Of a stretch of 64,000 bases of DNA, positions 36,241 to 44,748 are shown piece after piece. The stretch covers positions 85,443 through 149,442 of the forward strand of contig JANWVO010000054.1 in NCBI GenBank assembly GCA_025056865.1, in the 5' to 3' direction. The translations under genes and the position numbers were made by a program. The notes under the pieces are model-generated. The model was given only the letters and a program-made list of their open reading frames with translations, was not told the origin of the DNA and ran no database searches. Positions within the stretch are counted from its first letter, which is position 1, and every line of letters starts with the position of its first letter. The DNA is from Bryobacteraceae bacterium (lineage in GTDB: Bacteria; Acidobacteriota; Terriglobia; Bryobacterales; Bryobacteraceae).

Positions 36241-37580
36241 GACCCGAGAGAAGGGCGTTTCCTGGCACAGCGGCCGGCGCCTGTTGCGCCGGCCTTCTTC
36301 CTGCGGCCCGGCAGCGGCAGAATTTCGTTCTCACCTCCGCCGATGACCTCGGCGACGGGGACCTGGGCTGCTATGGCCATCCCACGGTCCGGACGCCCAA
36401 CCTCGACCGCATGGCCGCCGAAGGCGTGAGGTGCACGCAGTGGTAGGCGGCGGCGCCGCTGTGCACGCCCAGCCGCGCGGCGCTGCCTGCCGGCCGGTAT
36501 GCGGTGCGGAGCGGGCTGACGCGCGTGCTGTTCCCGAATTCCACGGGCGGCCTTCCGGACGGGGAAACGACCGTAGCTGAAGCTTGGAAAGGCGCCGTCT
36601 GCCAGACGGCGGCGATCGGCAAGCGGCATCTGGGCCATCTGCCGCAGTATCCGCCCACGCGGCCCGGTTTCGACTCCAACTACGGAATTCCCGATTCGCA
36701 CGACATGCGGCCGCTCGACGGGCCTGGCGCGCCGGGCGCGGCGAAGTACCCGCCGCTGCCCCTGATGCGCGGCGAGAAGGTGATCGAGACGGAGCCGGAC
36801 CAAGCCATGCTGACGCCGCGCTATCCCGAAGAGGCCGTGCGCAGGATCCGTGCGTTCCGCGGCCGGCCGTTCTTCCTTTACCACGCGCATACCTATCCGC
36901 ATGTGCCCCTCGATCCCGGCCCGCGGTTCCGCGGCCGCAGCGCGCGGCAATTATTGGGATGTCGTGGAGGAAATCGACTGGAGCGTGGGCGAGATCCTGC
37001 GGGCTCTCGCAGAAACAGGCCACGAGCGCAGTACCCTGGTGATGTTCACCTCCGACAACGGCCCGTGGCTCAAGCGCGGCGTGCATGCGGGCTCGGCCGG
37101 GCTGCTCCGCGAGGGCAAGAGGACGACATGGGAAGGCGGCGTGCGCGTGCCTTTCCTCCTCTGGCAGCCCGGGCGTGTGCAGCCGCGGGGGAGCAGCGGC
37201 CAGGTGCGTTCGATGATGGATCTGCTGCCGACGTTCGCGGCGATGGTGGGAGCGCCTTCGCCGTCCGCGGCCCTCAACGGCGAAGACTGGCGCGCGAGCT
37301 GTGCACGGAGGCGCCGGTGCGCGATCGGACTCTGTTTTGCCGGGATGCCGAGGAGCTCTGCGCCGTGCGCCACGGCCCCTGGAAGCTCCACCGCGTCTCG
37401 AAGACGGCAGAGTGGAAGAGCCACACGTCAAGACACGATCCGCCGCTTCTGTTCCATCTCGAACGAGACCCGCCGGAGAAGTACGACGTGGCGGCCGAGC
37501 ACCCGGAAGTGGTGCAGCGCCTCGCCGCCCTGATGGCGGAGCACGAGGAGAAGATCGAGCGCGGCCCGGCGCAGCGCTGA
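36237..37580 (+). pseudogene. Sulfatase pseudogene (formylglycine-type arylsulfatase)
   Basis: The reading frame starts at the TTG overlapping the propeller stop. The N-terminus reads [19 protein letters not shown], a clear sulfatase start with the metal-binding DD. A TAG at 36444 breaks the frame just before AAAPLCTPSRAAL, the CxPSR formylglycine motif (Cys codon at 36462). The frame stays open to about 36945, where a one-base shift moves the homology to the next frame (NYWDVVEEIDWSVGEIL...FTSDNGPWLKRG). A second shift near 37290-37300 returns it to the original frame (LCTEAPVRDRTLFCRD) to the stop at 37580. Several family-conserved residues also look altered, for example GYGDLG reads GDGDLG. 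One stop and two frameshifts make this a decaying gene. The intact ancestor was probably an N-acetylgalactosamine-6-sulfatase-like enzyme. Confidence 0.85.
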
Positions 37581-37587
37581 CGCCAGG

Positions 37588-38826
37588 CTACTGGCCCGGC
37601 TCGAACCACGGCGTGTCTTTCACCTGGGCCTTGCGCGCGGCCTCCTCGTTCATCTCGACGCCGAGGCCCGGCCGGTCCGGCACGGGGACGAAGCCCTTTT
37701 CGATGATGTCGCCCTCTCGCACGAAATTGCGCCACAGCTCGAGCCGCGAAATCCAGTGCCACTCCAGCACAAGGAAGTTCGGGACAGCGGCGCAGACGTG
37801 GCAGGAGGCCATCGTCCCGATTGGCGACACGACGCAGTGCGGCGCAAAAGGCGTGTAGTAGGTGTGCGCCATGTCGGCGATCTTGCGCCCTTCCAGCAGC
37901 CCGCCGCACTTCTGGAGGTCCGGCATGACGATGTCGACCGCGCGCTTCTCGAGCAGCTCGCGGAAGCCATGGCGCAGAAAGAGATTCTCGCCCGCGCAGA
38001 TCGGTGTGGTGGTGGATTCGCGGATGTCGCGCATCACATCGATGTTCTCGGGCGGCACCGGCTCCTCCAGCCACAGCAGGCGGAAACGCTCCAGCTCGCG
38101 CGCCACACGCTTCGCCGTCGTTGCGTCGTAGCGGCCATGCATGTCGACGGCCAGGTCGACGCGGGGGCTGAGTGTCTCGCGCACGAAGGCGACCTCCTTC
38201 ACCATGCGGTCGATCTCGGCGTTGGAGGCGGTCCAGTTGACGCGGTCCCAGCGGTTGGGATCATTGGCCTCGTCGATGTCGATTTTGACGGCGGTGAAGC
38301 CCATCGCTTCAATCTCTTTCAGCTTCGGCCTCGCCTGCGGGTCGTCGGGGTGGTGGTTGGCCGAGTCGCAGTAGAGCCGGATGCGGTCGCGAACCTTGCC
38401 GCCCAGAAGCTGGTAGACGGGCACGCCAAGCGCCTTGCCGGCCAGATCCCAGAGGGCGATTTCCACGGCGCTGAGCGCGGCCACATACTGGCCGCCCTGC
38501 GCGCCGGCGAAGATGCCCGCAGTGCGGATGCGCTCCCACAGCGCTTCCACGTTGAGCGGATCCTGCCCGACCAGGAAACGGCGGAACATGCGGACGATGC
38601 CGGCGCCGCCCTGGACGGCGTCCGTGCCTTCGCCATGTCCGTAGAGTCCCTGGTCGGTGTAGATCCGCACGTGCAGTTGAAGGCCGTGGGCCATTACCTG
38701 CGCGGTGCGCACATCGGTGATCTTCAGCCTCGGGCGGCGCGACGGCGGCGCCTGCGCCTGGATGGCGCGAGCCAGCGCGGGAAGAGAGAGGGCGGAAGCG
38801 AGAAGATGGCGGCGGGACCAGGACAT
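37588..38826 (-). CDS. Mandelate racemase/muconate lactonizing (enolase superfamily) enzyme
   Basis: This 412-residue protein has a Tat-like signal (SRRHLLASALSLPALARAIQ). The enolase-superfamily N-terminal capping domain is LKITDVRTAQVMAHGLQLHV. The barrel carries acid/base and metal residues at VKIDID, VDLAVDMHG, LEEPVPP and CAGENL, followed by FAPHCVVSPIG with a His near residue 330. The KxD pattern in place of KxK is closest to sugar-acid dehydratases such as the mannonate and galactonate groups. The substrate is inferred only. It lies convergent with the sulfatase pseudogene, so the two may once have served one sugar-catabolic pathway. Confidence 0.8.
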   Translation of the reverse strand: MSWSRRHLLASALSLPALARAIQAQAPPSRRPRLKITDVRTAQVMAHGLQLHVRIYTDQGLYGHGEGTDAVQGGAGIVRMFRRFLVGQDPLNVEALWERIRTAGIFAGAQGGQYVAALSAVEIALWDLAGKALGVPVYQLLGGKVRDRIRLYCDSANHHPDDPQARPKLKEIEAMGFTAVKIDIDEANDPNRWDRVNWTASNAEIDRMVKEVAFVRETLSPRVDLAVDMHGRYDATTAKRVARELERFRLLWLEEPVPPENIDVMRDIRESTTTPICAGENLFLRHGFRELLEKRAVDIVMPDLQKCGGLLEGRKIADMAHTYYTPFAPHCVVSPIGTMASCHVCAAVPNFLVLEWHWISRLELWRNFVREGDIIEKGFVPVPDRPGLGVEMNEEAARKAQVKDTPWFEPGQ

Positions 38827-38840
38827 GATCCAGGATCTTA

Positions 38841-38882
38841 TCCCAAAAAGGAGAACGGCGAGGCCCGCAGGCCTCGCCGTTC
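38841..38882 (-). terminator. Strong intrinsic terminator after pruA
   Basis: A 13-bp perfect stem (38853-38865 with 38870-38882) has a 4-base loop and a run of five T residues on the minus strand. It ends pruA transcription, and the small-RNA candidate uses the same element. The enolase-family gene begins 15 bases beyond it, so it needs its own promoter or read-through. Confidence 0.85.
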
Positions 38883-38957
38883 GCCACGCGGATCAGAGTC
38901 GACCCTAAGTCTGTGACTTGATGGTCCCCTTTGGAACGGGGCTACGCCCTCATTATA
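38843..38957 (-). ncRNA. Candidate small RNA or structured 3' UTR between pruA and the enolase-family gene
   Basis: Read on the minus strand, a perfect TATAAT lies at 38957-38952, 26 bases after the pruA stop, with no clear -35. About 100 bases of self-complementary sequence follow. CCCC/GGGG flank a GTTCCAAA loop. A helix with AAGTC-ACA-GACTT sits inside GACC/GGTC. A 13-bp perfect stem (GAACGGCGAGGCC, loop TGCG on this strand) ends in a CTTTTT tract. There is no convincing ORF inside. It could be a free-standing small RNA, a 3' UTR-derived RNA, or just a long terminator. It does not show SRP or tmRNA motifs that I can recognise. Confidence 0.45.
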
Positions 38958-38982
38958 CGACGCCCCGCTCCACGGGAGAGGC

Positions 38983-40536
38983 TCAGCCGATCTTCTCGCC
39001 GATCGACTTGCCCTGGGTGAACCAGAACAGATAATCCGGGCCGCCGGCCTTGGAGTCCGTGCCGGACATGTTGAAGCCCCCGAAGGGGTGCGCACCAACC
39101 ATCGCGCCAGTGCACTTGCGGTTGATATAGAGGTTGCCGACGTGGAAGAGATCCTTGGCTTTTTCGATCTTCCCGCGGTTCCGCGTGTAGACGGCGCCGG
39201 TGAGCCCGTACTCGCTGTCGTTGGCGAGTTCGAGCGCATGGTCGAAGTCCCGCGCCGGCGTCACCGCGAGCACCGGGCCGAAGATCTCTTCCTGGAAGAT
39301 GCGCGCCTTTCGGTCCACGCCTTCAAAGATCGTTGGCGCGAGGAAGTACCCCTCGCCCGGAAGCCGCCCGCCGCCGGTGACGAGACGCCCTTCCTTCTTC
39401 CCGATTTCGATGTAGCCGAGGATCGAGTTCATCGAGCGCTCATTGATCACCGGTCCCATGAAATTGGAAGGATCGTCCGCCGGACCCACGCGGATTTCCT
39501 TCACTTTGGCCACCAGCCGGTCCAGGAAATCCGCGTAGATCTTTTCGCTGACGATCGCCCGGGAGCAGGCCGAACACTTCTGGCCCTGGTAGCCGTAGGC
39601 GCTCACCAGCACGCCCTGCACGGCAGCGTCGAGGTCGGCCTCCTCATCCACGATGATGGCGTCTTTGCCGCCCATTTCGGCGATCACGCGCTTGATCCAG
39701 ATCTGGCCGGGCACGACCTTCGAGGCCAGCTCATTGATCCTCAGCCCGACCTCGCGCGATCCGGTGAACGAGATGAAGCGGGTTCGCGGATGCTCGACAA
39801 GCACGTCGCCCACCTCGGCGCCGCTGCCCACCAGCAGCGTGAACGCCTGCGGCGGAAAGCCCGCTTCCTCGAGCACCTCGGCGAACTGCGCGGCAATGGT
39901 CGGCGTGTCCGAGCTCGGCTTGATGACCACGGTGTTGCCGGCGACCAGCGCCGCCGTGGTCATGCCCGTCAGGATGGCCAGCGGGAAGTTCCAAGGCGGA
40001 ATGATGACGCCTACGCCGAGGGGAATGTAGCGCAGCTCGTCGCGTTCGCCGGGGAGCTGGACCAGCGGTTCCGGGTTTGCCATGCGCTCGGCCAGCAGCG
40101 CGTAGTATTCGCAGAAGTCGATCGCCTCGCTGACGTCGGCCTCTGCTTCCGGCCACGTTTTCCCTGCTTCGTAAACAAGCCAGGCGTCGAACTCCATCTT
40201 GCGGCGGCGCAGGATGGCGGCGGCACGGCGCAGCATCTCGGTGCGTTCGGCCACCGGCGTGGCCGCCCACTTCGGGAAATAGGCGTCTGCGGAGGCGATG
40301 GCCGCCCGGGCCAGCTCCGGCGTGGCCTTGTGGTGCAGGCCAACCACTTCGGAGGGCCGGGAAGGGTTGATGGATTTCAGCAGAGCGCCGGTGCGATGAC
40401 GGGCCTCGCCGATCCGGATGTCATACTCTTTTCCGAACTCGGCGCGGACAGCGGACAGGGCCGCCCGCATCTTCTCGGCGTTCTCGGACAGGGAGAAGTC
40501 GGTGTAGGGCTCGTTCCGGAAATCGCACAGGCGCAT
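38983..40536 (-). CDS. pruA: L-glutamate gamma-semialdehyde dehydrogenase (P5C dehydrogenase)
   Basis: This 517-residue protein matches the single-domain RocA/PruA type. Its landmarks are VGVIIPPWNFPLAILTGMTTAALVAGNTVVIKPS, FISFTGSREVGLRI, MGGKDAIIVDEEADLDAAVQG, the catalytic-Cys segment YQGQKCSACSRAIV near residue 318, and the C-terminal HPFGGFNMSGTDSKAGGPDYL. It oxidises delta-1-pyrroline-5-carboxylate to glutamate, the second step of proline catabolism. No proline dehydrogenase gene is nearby. A YtxH-like gene lies 5 bases upstream and is likely in the same transcript. Confidence 0.93.
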   Translation of the reverse strand: MRLCDFRNEPYTDFSLSENAEKMRAALSAVRAEFGKEYDIRIGEARHRTGALLKSINPSRPSEVVGLHHKATPELARAAIASADAYFPKWAATPVAERTEMLRRAAAILRRRKMEFDAWLVYEAGKTWPEAEADVSEAIDFCEYYALLAERMANPEPLVQLPGERDELRYIPLGVGVIIPPWNFPLAILTGMTTAALVAGNTVVIKPSSDTPTIAAQFAEVLEEAGFPPQAFTLLVGSGAEVGDVLVEHPRTRFISFTGSREVGLRINELASKVVPGQIWIKRVIAEMGGKDAIIVDEEADLDAAVQGVLVSAYGYQGQKCSACSRAIVSEKIYADFLDRLVAKVKEIRVGPADDPSNFMGPVINERSMNSILGYIEIGKKEGRLVTGGGRLPGEGYFLAPTIFEGVDRKARIFQEEIFGPVLAVTPARDFDHALELANDSEYGLTGAVYTRNRGKIEKAKDLFHVGNLYINRKCTGAMVGAHPFGGFNMSGTDSKAGGPDYLFWFTQGKSIGEKIG

Positions 40537-40541
40537 GCGTG

Positions 40542-40814
40542 TCAGCCCTCCACGAGTTTCTTGCCGCGCTCGAACAGCTCCGCCGCCTCATCGGCGAGGT
40601 GCTTGCCCTTTTCGTAGACCTCGCGGCCCTTTTCCATCAGCTCTTCGCCGGCACGCTCGGCGGCGATCAACCCTCGCCGCCCGGCGTGGCGGATCTTCCG
40701 CCGCGTCACCCGGCCCGGTGCGGGCGCAAAAAGAAGCGCCAGCGTGGCCCCGACGGCCGCGCCAGCCAGAAACCACAACGCGTTGCTCGTGTATTCCTCG
40801 GTATCGAATGCCAT
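40542..40814 (-). CDS. YtxH-domain membrane protein
   Basis: This is a 90-residue protein. A single membrane helix (NALWFLAGAAVGATLALLFAP) is followed by a charged stretch with a helical, Glu/Lys-rich tail that would form a coiled coil. The APxxGxxTR motif after the helix is the YtxH signature. YtxH proteins are small, abundant, often stress-induced membrane proteins of unknown biochemical role. The ribosome-binding site GGGAGGAGG lies just upstream of ATG 40814. It precedes pruA by 5 bases, so the genes are co-transcribed, though no metabolic link is evident. Confidence 0.82.
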   Translation of the reverse strand: MAFDTEEYTSNALWFLAGAAVGATLALLFAPAPGRVTRRKIRHAGRRGLIAAERAGEELMEKGREVYEKGKHLADEAAELFERGKKLVEG

Positions 40815-40896
40815 ATTGGGAGTGCCTCCTCCCTTTTATTCTAACCTCCGGGGTCGAAATTCCATCCTTTGCCCGTAAAATAAAGGCGGAGGCGAA

Positions 40897-41226
40897 ATGA
40901 CCACCCCATCCCAACCCGCCGACGACCGCCGCCTTGTTCCGCTCACGCTGGACGGACTCGAGCTCGAGCTGACCGAGATCGAGCTGGCGACGGTGAAGCC
41001 GCTGCTGGAGGCGGCGGGCATCGAAGTGGTCGTGCAGGGCGCCACGCCGCTGCCGAATCTTCCCTACGAGCTGCTCGTGCCGGAGGACGAGCTCGAGCGG
41101 GCCACGGCCATCCTGCGGGAAGCCTTGCAGGCCGGGCCGGAGGGAGCCGAAGAGGCCGAAGCGGCCACGGAAGAGCCGGCCGCCGGCTCCTCACTGCCAA
41201 TCGAAGAACCGCCGCAGCAGGGGTGA
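40897..41226 (+). CDS. DUF2007-type small protein
   Basis: This is a 109-residue soluble protein. RLVPLTLDGLELELTEIELATVKPLLEAAGIEVVVQG followed by YELLVPEDELERATAILREAL matches the DUF2007 pattern, a small alpha/beta fold often described as a putative signal-transducing protein. The last 30 residues are an acidic, disordered tail (EGAEEAEAATEEPAA). The final 36 bases overlap comEC on the opposite strand. A direct role in competence is not implied. DUF2007 proteins are found near many unrelated genes. Confidence 0.75.
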   Translation: MTTPSQPADDRRLVPLTLDGLELELTEIELATVKPLLEAAGIEVVVQGATPLPNLPYELLVPEDELERATAILREALQAGPEGAEEAEAATEEPAAGSSLPIEEPPQQG

Positions 41227-43650
41227 GGCTGCGCCGCGCTCCACTTCGAGATGACGCCCGTCGCTGCGAACGGTGACGAGGCCGTCCAGATCAGTTCGCA
41301 TGACGAGCGCGCGCGCGCCGTGCAGCCGTGCGAGCGTGTCCGGGTGCGGCAGCCCGTAGCTGTTGCCCTCGCCTGCGCTGATGAGGGCGACAGCGGGCCG
41401 CGTCTTTTCGAGCAGGAATTCGGTAGCGCTGCGGCGGCTGCCGTGATGCGGGGTTTTCAGAACCTGCACGGCCCGCAGCAGCCCTTCTTCGGCGAGCCTT
41501 GCCTCCACGGGGGCCTCGATGTCGCCCGTCAGCAGGAAGGCATGCCTGCCGTGGCGCAGCTCAAGCACGAGCGAATCGTTGTTCTGCGCGCGCCCCGTCC
41601 AATCCTGCCCGCGCGCCGGCGCCAGCACGCGGCATGAGACGCTTCCCAGATCGCAGCGGTCTCCCTCGCGAAGCGTGCGGATCCGCGCGCCCGCTCGCCG
41701 CGCCGCTGCTTCGATGCGGCGCCATAGCGGCGTGTCCGCTGCGAACGAGACCCAGACCTCCCGCGGGCGGAAGTTGTCCACCAGCGCCGGCACGCCACCG
41801 GCGTGGTCCTCATGAAGGTGTGTCACCGCGATGACATCCACGCGCCGGATGCCGCGGTGCCAGAGGTAGGGCGAGACCACCTCCTCTCCCACGTCGAACG
41901 GATCGGCGCGCCGCCGTCCGCGTTCGGGCAGTCCGCCTCCGTCGACCAGCGCGAACCGGCCATCCGGCAGTCCTACCAGCAGGCTTTCGCCCTGGCCGAC
42001 GTCGATCATGGCCAGCTCCAGCGCCCCGATCGTCTGGCGCGGCGGGAACGGGCCTCCCGCCAGCAGGGCCAGCAGCGCAAGGTACGCCCCGGCGGCCAGC
42101 CATCGCAGGCGCCGCCCCCGCAGCGCCGCCCACGCCAGCAGCGCAAGCAGCAGCGCCGTGCCCAGCCAGAGGGGAGGATCGGGGATGCGCCAGTCCGGCT
42201 CGAGCCTCGCGTGCCAGGCGGCCACCGCCTTCGCCGCATCCAGCAGCCGGCCCGCCAGCTCCGCCACGGGCCGCCATCCGGTGATCGCTGCGGCAAAGCC
42301 CGCGGGAATGGCCAGCGAAACGAGAGGCGTTACCACCACGTTGGCGGAAAGGCCTGACAGAGAAAGACGGTGGAACAGCAGCGCCATCGGCAGCGCCAGG
42401 CTGAGCTGCACCGCTGCCGAGGCCAGCAGAAGATTCCAGCCGAGGCGCAGCAGGTTGTGCACGGCGCGCATCGCTGCCGTGGCCGCGCGCAGCGGCAGAC
42501 GCAGCAGCTCGTGGAGCGTCTCGGCAATCAGCCGCACCTCGAGCCGCGCCGCCATTTCGCGCGGGTCCGGCACGGGCCCGTGCCGGGGCTGCGGCCCCAG
42601 CGCCCCCAGCGCGGCCACCGCGAGAAAGGATAGCTGGAAACTCGCGTCGAAAAGCTGGTCCGGGTCGAGCGCCAGAAAGAGGATGGCGACGACCGCCACC
42701 GTGTTGAGCAGCGGCAGCCGGCGGTAGACGAGCGAGGCCGCAGCGAACATCGTGAAGCCTGCCGCCGCACGCAGCACCGGTGGATCCGCGCCCGCCAGGA
42801 GGGCGTAGAGCCAGGCCAGCGCGGACGCGAAGGCAGGCACGGTGCGCCAGCCGATGCCTGAGACGCGCCGCCACAGCAGAAACAGCGCGCACACGAGGGT
42901 CACATGGCTGCCGGAGATCACCAGCGCATGATAGGTGCCGGTGCGGCGGAAGTCCTCGATCCAGGCTCTCCGGATGCCGCTCTTGTCCCCGAGCAGCAGC
43001 CCGCGCATCATCGCCGCGCGGTAGGAGTCATCACCATAGGCCTCGTCGATGCGCGCCAGAGCCCGGGCGCGCAGGCGCTCGACCGCGCGCCGCCACGGCG
43101 CGCCGCAGGCGCCGGGCAGGCGCTCCACGGGTTGCCCAGCCACAGGAACCGCGTTCCAGAAAATGCCGCGCCGCGCCATCCACGCGGCCGCATCGAAAGC
43201 GCCCGGGTTGCGGTATCCGCGCAACCGCCGGAGCCGCAGATTCGCCGCCACGCGCTCGCCGTAAAGCAGCGGGGCAGGGAAGGCGCCCTGCCGGTCCGGC
43301 GGAATCGAGACGCGCACGCGCGAGCCGGGCCGGATCTCAAGGGTGAACTGAAACCGGTCGTTGCGGATGACGGAGGACTCCGCCACGCAGCCTTCGATCC
43401 GCCCGCCGGGCGGATCCACCGGCGGCGCGTCCGGCGGCTGAAGGGCGGCCGCCAAAGCGCCGGCCGCGCACCACGCAATGGAGCTGCTGAAGCGTGCCGC
43501 TGCAATGCCGCGCCGCTGGCGGGCCAGAATCCAGCCCAGCAGCCCCGCCAGCAGGCACACTCCCGCCTCGGCGGGCGCAACGCCGGCGATGCGGCACACT
43601 GCGATTCCGCCGGCAAAGCAGATTGCCGGAAGCGCGAGCGGGCTGCGCAA
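41191..43650 (-). CDS. comEC: ComEC/Rec2 competence DNA-uptake channel
   Basis: This is an 819-residue inner-membrane protein. It has an N-terminal hydrophobic region and an extracytoplasmic OB-like segment. The Competence domain follows, with YHALVISGSHVTLVCALFLLW and DPDQLFDASFQLSFLAVAALG. A C-terminal metallo-beta-lactamase-like domain (about residues 560-800) has THLHEDHAGGVPAL, LLTGDIEAP and KTPHHGSRRSATEFLL. ComEC translocates one strand of incoming DNA into the cytoplasm, and the MBL domain may be the nuclease. Other com and pil genes are not in the window, so natural competence cannot be concluded from this gene. A long non-coding gap (43651-43939) precedes it and carries the tatA promoter. 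Confidence 0.88.
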   Translation of the reverse strand: MRSPLALPAICFAGGIAVCRIAGVAPAEAGVCLLAGLLGWILARQRRGIAAARFSSSIAWCAAGALAAALQPPDAPPVDPPGGRIEGCVAESSVIRNDRFQFTLEIRPGSRVRVSIPPDRQGAFPAPLLYGERVAANLRLRRLRGYRNPGAFDAAAWMARRGIFWNAVPVAGQPVERLPGACGAPWRRAVERLRARALARIDEAYGDDSYRAAMMRGLLLGDKSGIRRAWIEDFRRTGTYHALVISGSHVTLVCALFLLWRRVSGIGWRTVPAFASALAWLYALLAGADPPVLRAAAGFTMFAAASLVYRRLPLLNTVAVVAILFLALDPDQLFDASFQLSFLAVAALGALGPQPRHGPVPDPREMAARLEVRLIAETLHELLRLPLRAATAAMRAVHNLLRLGWNLLLASAAVQLSLALPMALLFHRLSLSGLSANVVVTPLVSLAIPAGFAAAITGWRPVAELAGRLLDAAKAVAAWHARLEPDWRIPDPPLWLGTALLLALLAWAALRGRRLRWLAAGAYLALLALLAGGPFPPRQTIGALELAMIDVGQGESLLVGLPDGRFALVDGGGLPERGRRRADPFDVGEEVVSPYLWHRGIRRVDVIAVTHLHEDHAGGVPALVDNFRPREVWVSFAADTPLWRRIEAAARRAGARIRTLREGDRCDLGSVSCRVLAPARGQDWTGRAQNNDSLVLELRHGRHAFLLTGDIEAPVEARLAEEGLLRAVQVLKTPHHGSRRSATEFLLEKTRPAVALISAGEGNSYGLPHPDTLARLHGARALVMRTDLDGLVTVRSDGRHLEVERGAASPLLRRFFDWQ

Positions 43651-43939
43651 TCACAGATAATGTAGGCTCCCGCGCCTGATGTTCTCAGGGGACCGCGCCC
43701 GGTCGCCCGCGCGTCAGCCGTCCGCTTCTTCCTCTGGCGGATTCCGCCTGTGCCGCGGCGGCTTCCGTGTCGCTGGCTGGAGGACGCGCGACTGCGGCGG
43801 TTCGCCTGCCAGCCGGCGCGTGTTTGCATCCCGGTCCGGGCCGGATCTCTTCTTTCGCTTCTTCATCGTCCTGCGGCCGCCCGGTTGCTTGACGCCTGTT
43901 TCCTGCGGTCCCTACAATGAAGGTGACGAAGGAGGCCCT
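43651..43939 (+). other. Non-coding gap with tatA promoter
   Basis: This 289-base gap holds no convincing gene. A frame is open across it in phase with tatA, but its composition (many Arg, Ser and Pro) and the lack of a family match argue against coding. The only recognisable elements are the promoter and ribosome-binding site of tatA at its right end. Confidence 0.6.
43889..43918 (+). promoter_or_regulatory. Sigma-70-type promoter for tatA
   Basis: TTGACG at 43889-43894 and TACAAT at 43913-43918 are separated by 18 bases. The predicted start lies about 15 bases before a GAAGGAGG ribosome-binding site and the GTG start of tatA. This is one of the best matches to a housekeeping promoter in the window. 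Confidence 0.7.
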
Positions 43940-44116
43940 GTGCGGTCTATTGGCTTACCTGAACTGCTGATTATTCTGGGCGTCGCAGTCCTGCTCTTTG
44001 GCGGGAAGAAGATCCCGGAACTGGCAAAAGGCCTCGGAGAAGGAATCAGAAACTTCAAGAACGCGTTGAAGGAAGAGCAGACGCCCGCAAAGCCGGAAGA
44101 GAAGAAGCAGGCCTGA
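43940..44116 (+). CDS. tatA: Twin-arginine translocase subunit TatA/E
   Basis: This is a 58-residue protein. A short N-terminal membrane helix ([16 protein letters not shown]) is followed by the [17 protein letters not shown] amphipathic helix and a charged tail ([13 protein letters not shown]). This is the exact TatA/E layout, with the conserved FG pair and the KxxELA turn. TatA forms the variable pore of the Tat system, exporting folded proteins. GTG 43940 is chosen because of the GAAGGAGG site 5 bases upstream and because longer starts add a low-complexity extension. tatB and tatC are not nearby. Confidence 0.9.
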   Translation: MRSIGLPELLIILGVAVLLFGGKKIPELAKGLGEGIRNFKNALKEEQTPAKPEEKKQA

Positions 44117-44184
44117 GCGCCTCCCGCGTCTGCACCAGAGCCGCCCGCAAGCAGGGCGGCGATTCCAGGCTCTCCACAAAGATC

Positions 44185-44225
44185 GCCCCGCGCGGCCCGA
44201 TCCGCTGCGCGGGGCATTTCCTTTC
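44185..44225 (+). terminator. Terminator after tatA
   Basis: GCCCCGCGC (44185-44193) pairs with GCGCGGGGC (44207-44215) over 9 bp and is followed by the T-rich ATTTCCTTTCT. It lies 68 bases after the tatA stop and probably ends its transcript. Confidence 0.6.
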
Positions 44226-44240
44226 TGCGCCGGCATTCCA

Positions 44241-44276
44241 TGACGAAAAAGCCCGCGCCGCAGCAGCGGCGCGGGC
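44241..44276 (-). terminator. Terminator after the HU gene
   Basis: An 11-bp perfect stem (GCCCGCGCCGC with its complement, loop AGCA) at 44251-44276 is followed on the minus strand by five T residues. It lies 22 bases beyond the HU stop. Confidence 0.8.
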
Positions 44277-44298
44277 GGGGAACAACGGGGCGAATGCC

Positions 44299-44607
44299 CT
44301 ACTTCTTCGGCTTCGGCGGGACGATGGCGTCCTTGATCGACTTCGAGAGCGTCAGCTTCACCGTCTTCCGGGCCGGGATCTTGATCGGCTCGCCGGTGGC
44401 GGGGTTGCGGCCCATGCGCGCCTTCCGCTCCACCTTCTTCAGCCTGCCGATGCCCGGGATGACGAAGACGCCCGCCTTCTTCGTCTGGGCGATGGCGATC
44501 TCGACCAGCTTCTCCAGGGCGGCCTTCGCCTGCTTCTTGGTGATTCCGGTGGCAGTGGCGATTTCGTTCACCAGCTGCGTTTGGGTCATCTTCTTCACTT
44601 CGGCCAT
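44299..44607 (-). CDS. hup: HU-family DNA-binding protein
   Basis: This is a 102-residue protein. The core TQTQLVNEIATATGITKKQAKAALEKLVEIA is the HU dimerisation helix pair. The arm region IPGIGRLKKVERKARMGRNPATGEPIKIPARKTVKLTLSKSIKDAI contains the conserved GRNP-TGE-IKIPA turn that inserts into the DNA minor groove. HU bends and compacts DNA. ATG 44607 gives the normal length; the ORF extends upstream through a Gly/Arg-rich segment with no homology. It is likely a single-gene transcript with its own terminator. Confidence 0.92.
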   Translation of the reverse strand: MAEVKKMTQTQLVNEIATATGITKKQAKAALEKLVEIAIAQTKKAGVFVIPGIGRLKKVERKARMGRNPATGEPIKIPARKTVKLTLSKSIKDAIVPPKPKK

Positions 44608-44748
44608 AGCGTTCAGCGTCTCTCCCTTGGCCGGAGCCGCGGATCCGCGGCCCCGGGTTGTATAAAACAAAACCAACCGGAAATGTTGGATGGTTCCGTT
44701 CGCAGATCAATCATAAGGGAAGAAAGCGGCCAGTGTAAAGGGGGAAAC

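Noticed and set aside
40831..40843. TAGAAT as -10 of the YtxH gene
   Set aside because: A start there would fall inside the ribosome-binding site, leaving no leader.
43679..43939. N-terminal extension of TatA
   Set aside because: The extension is low-complexity. The GTG with GAAGGAGG and promoter spacing give the normal 58-residue TatA.
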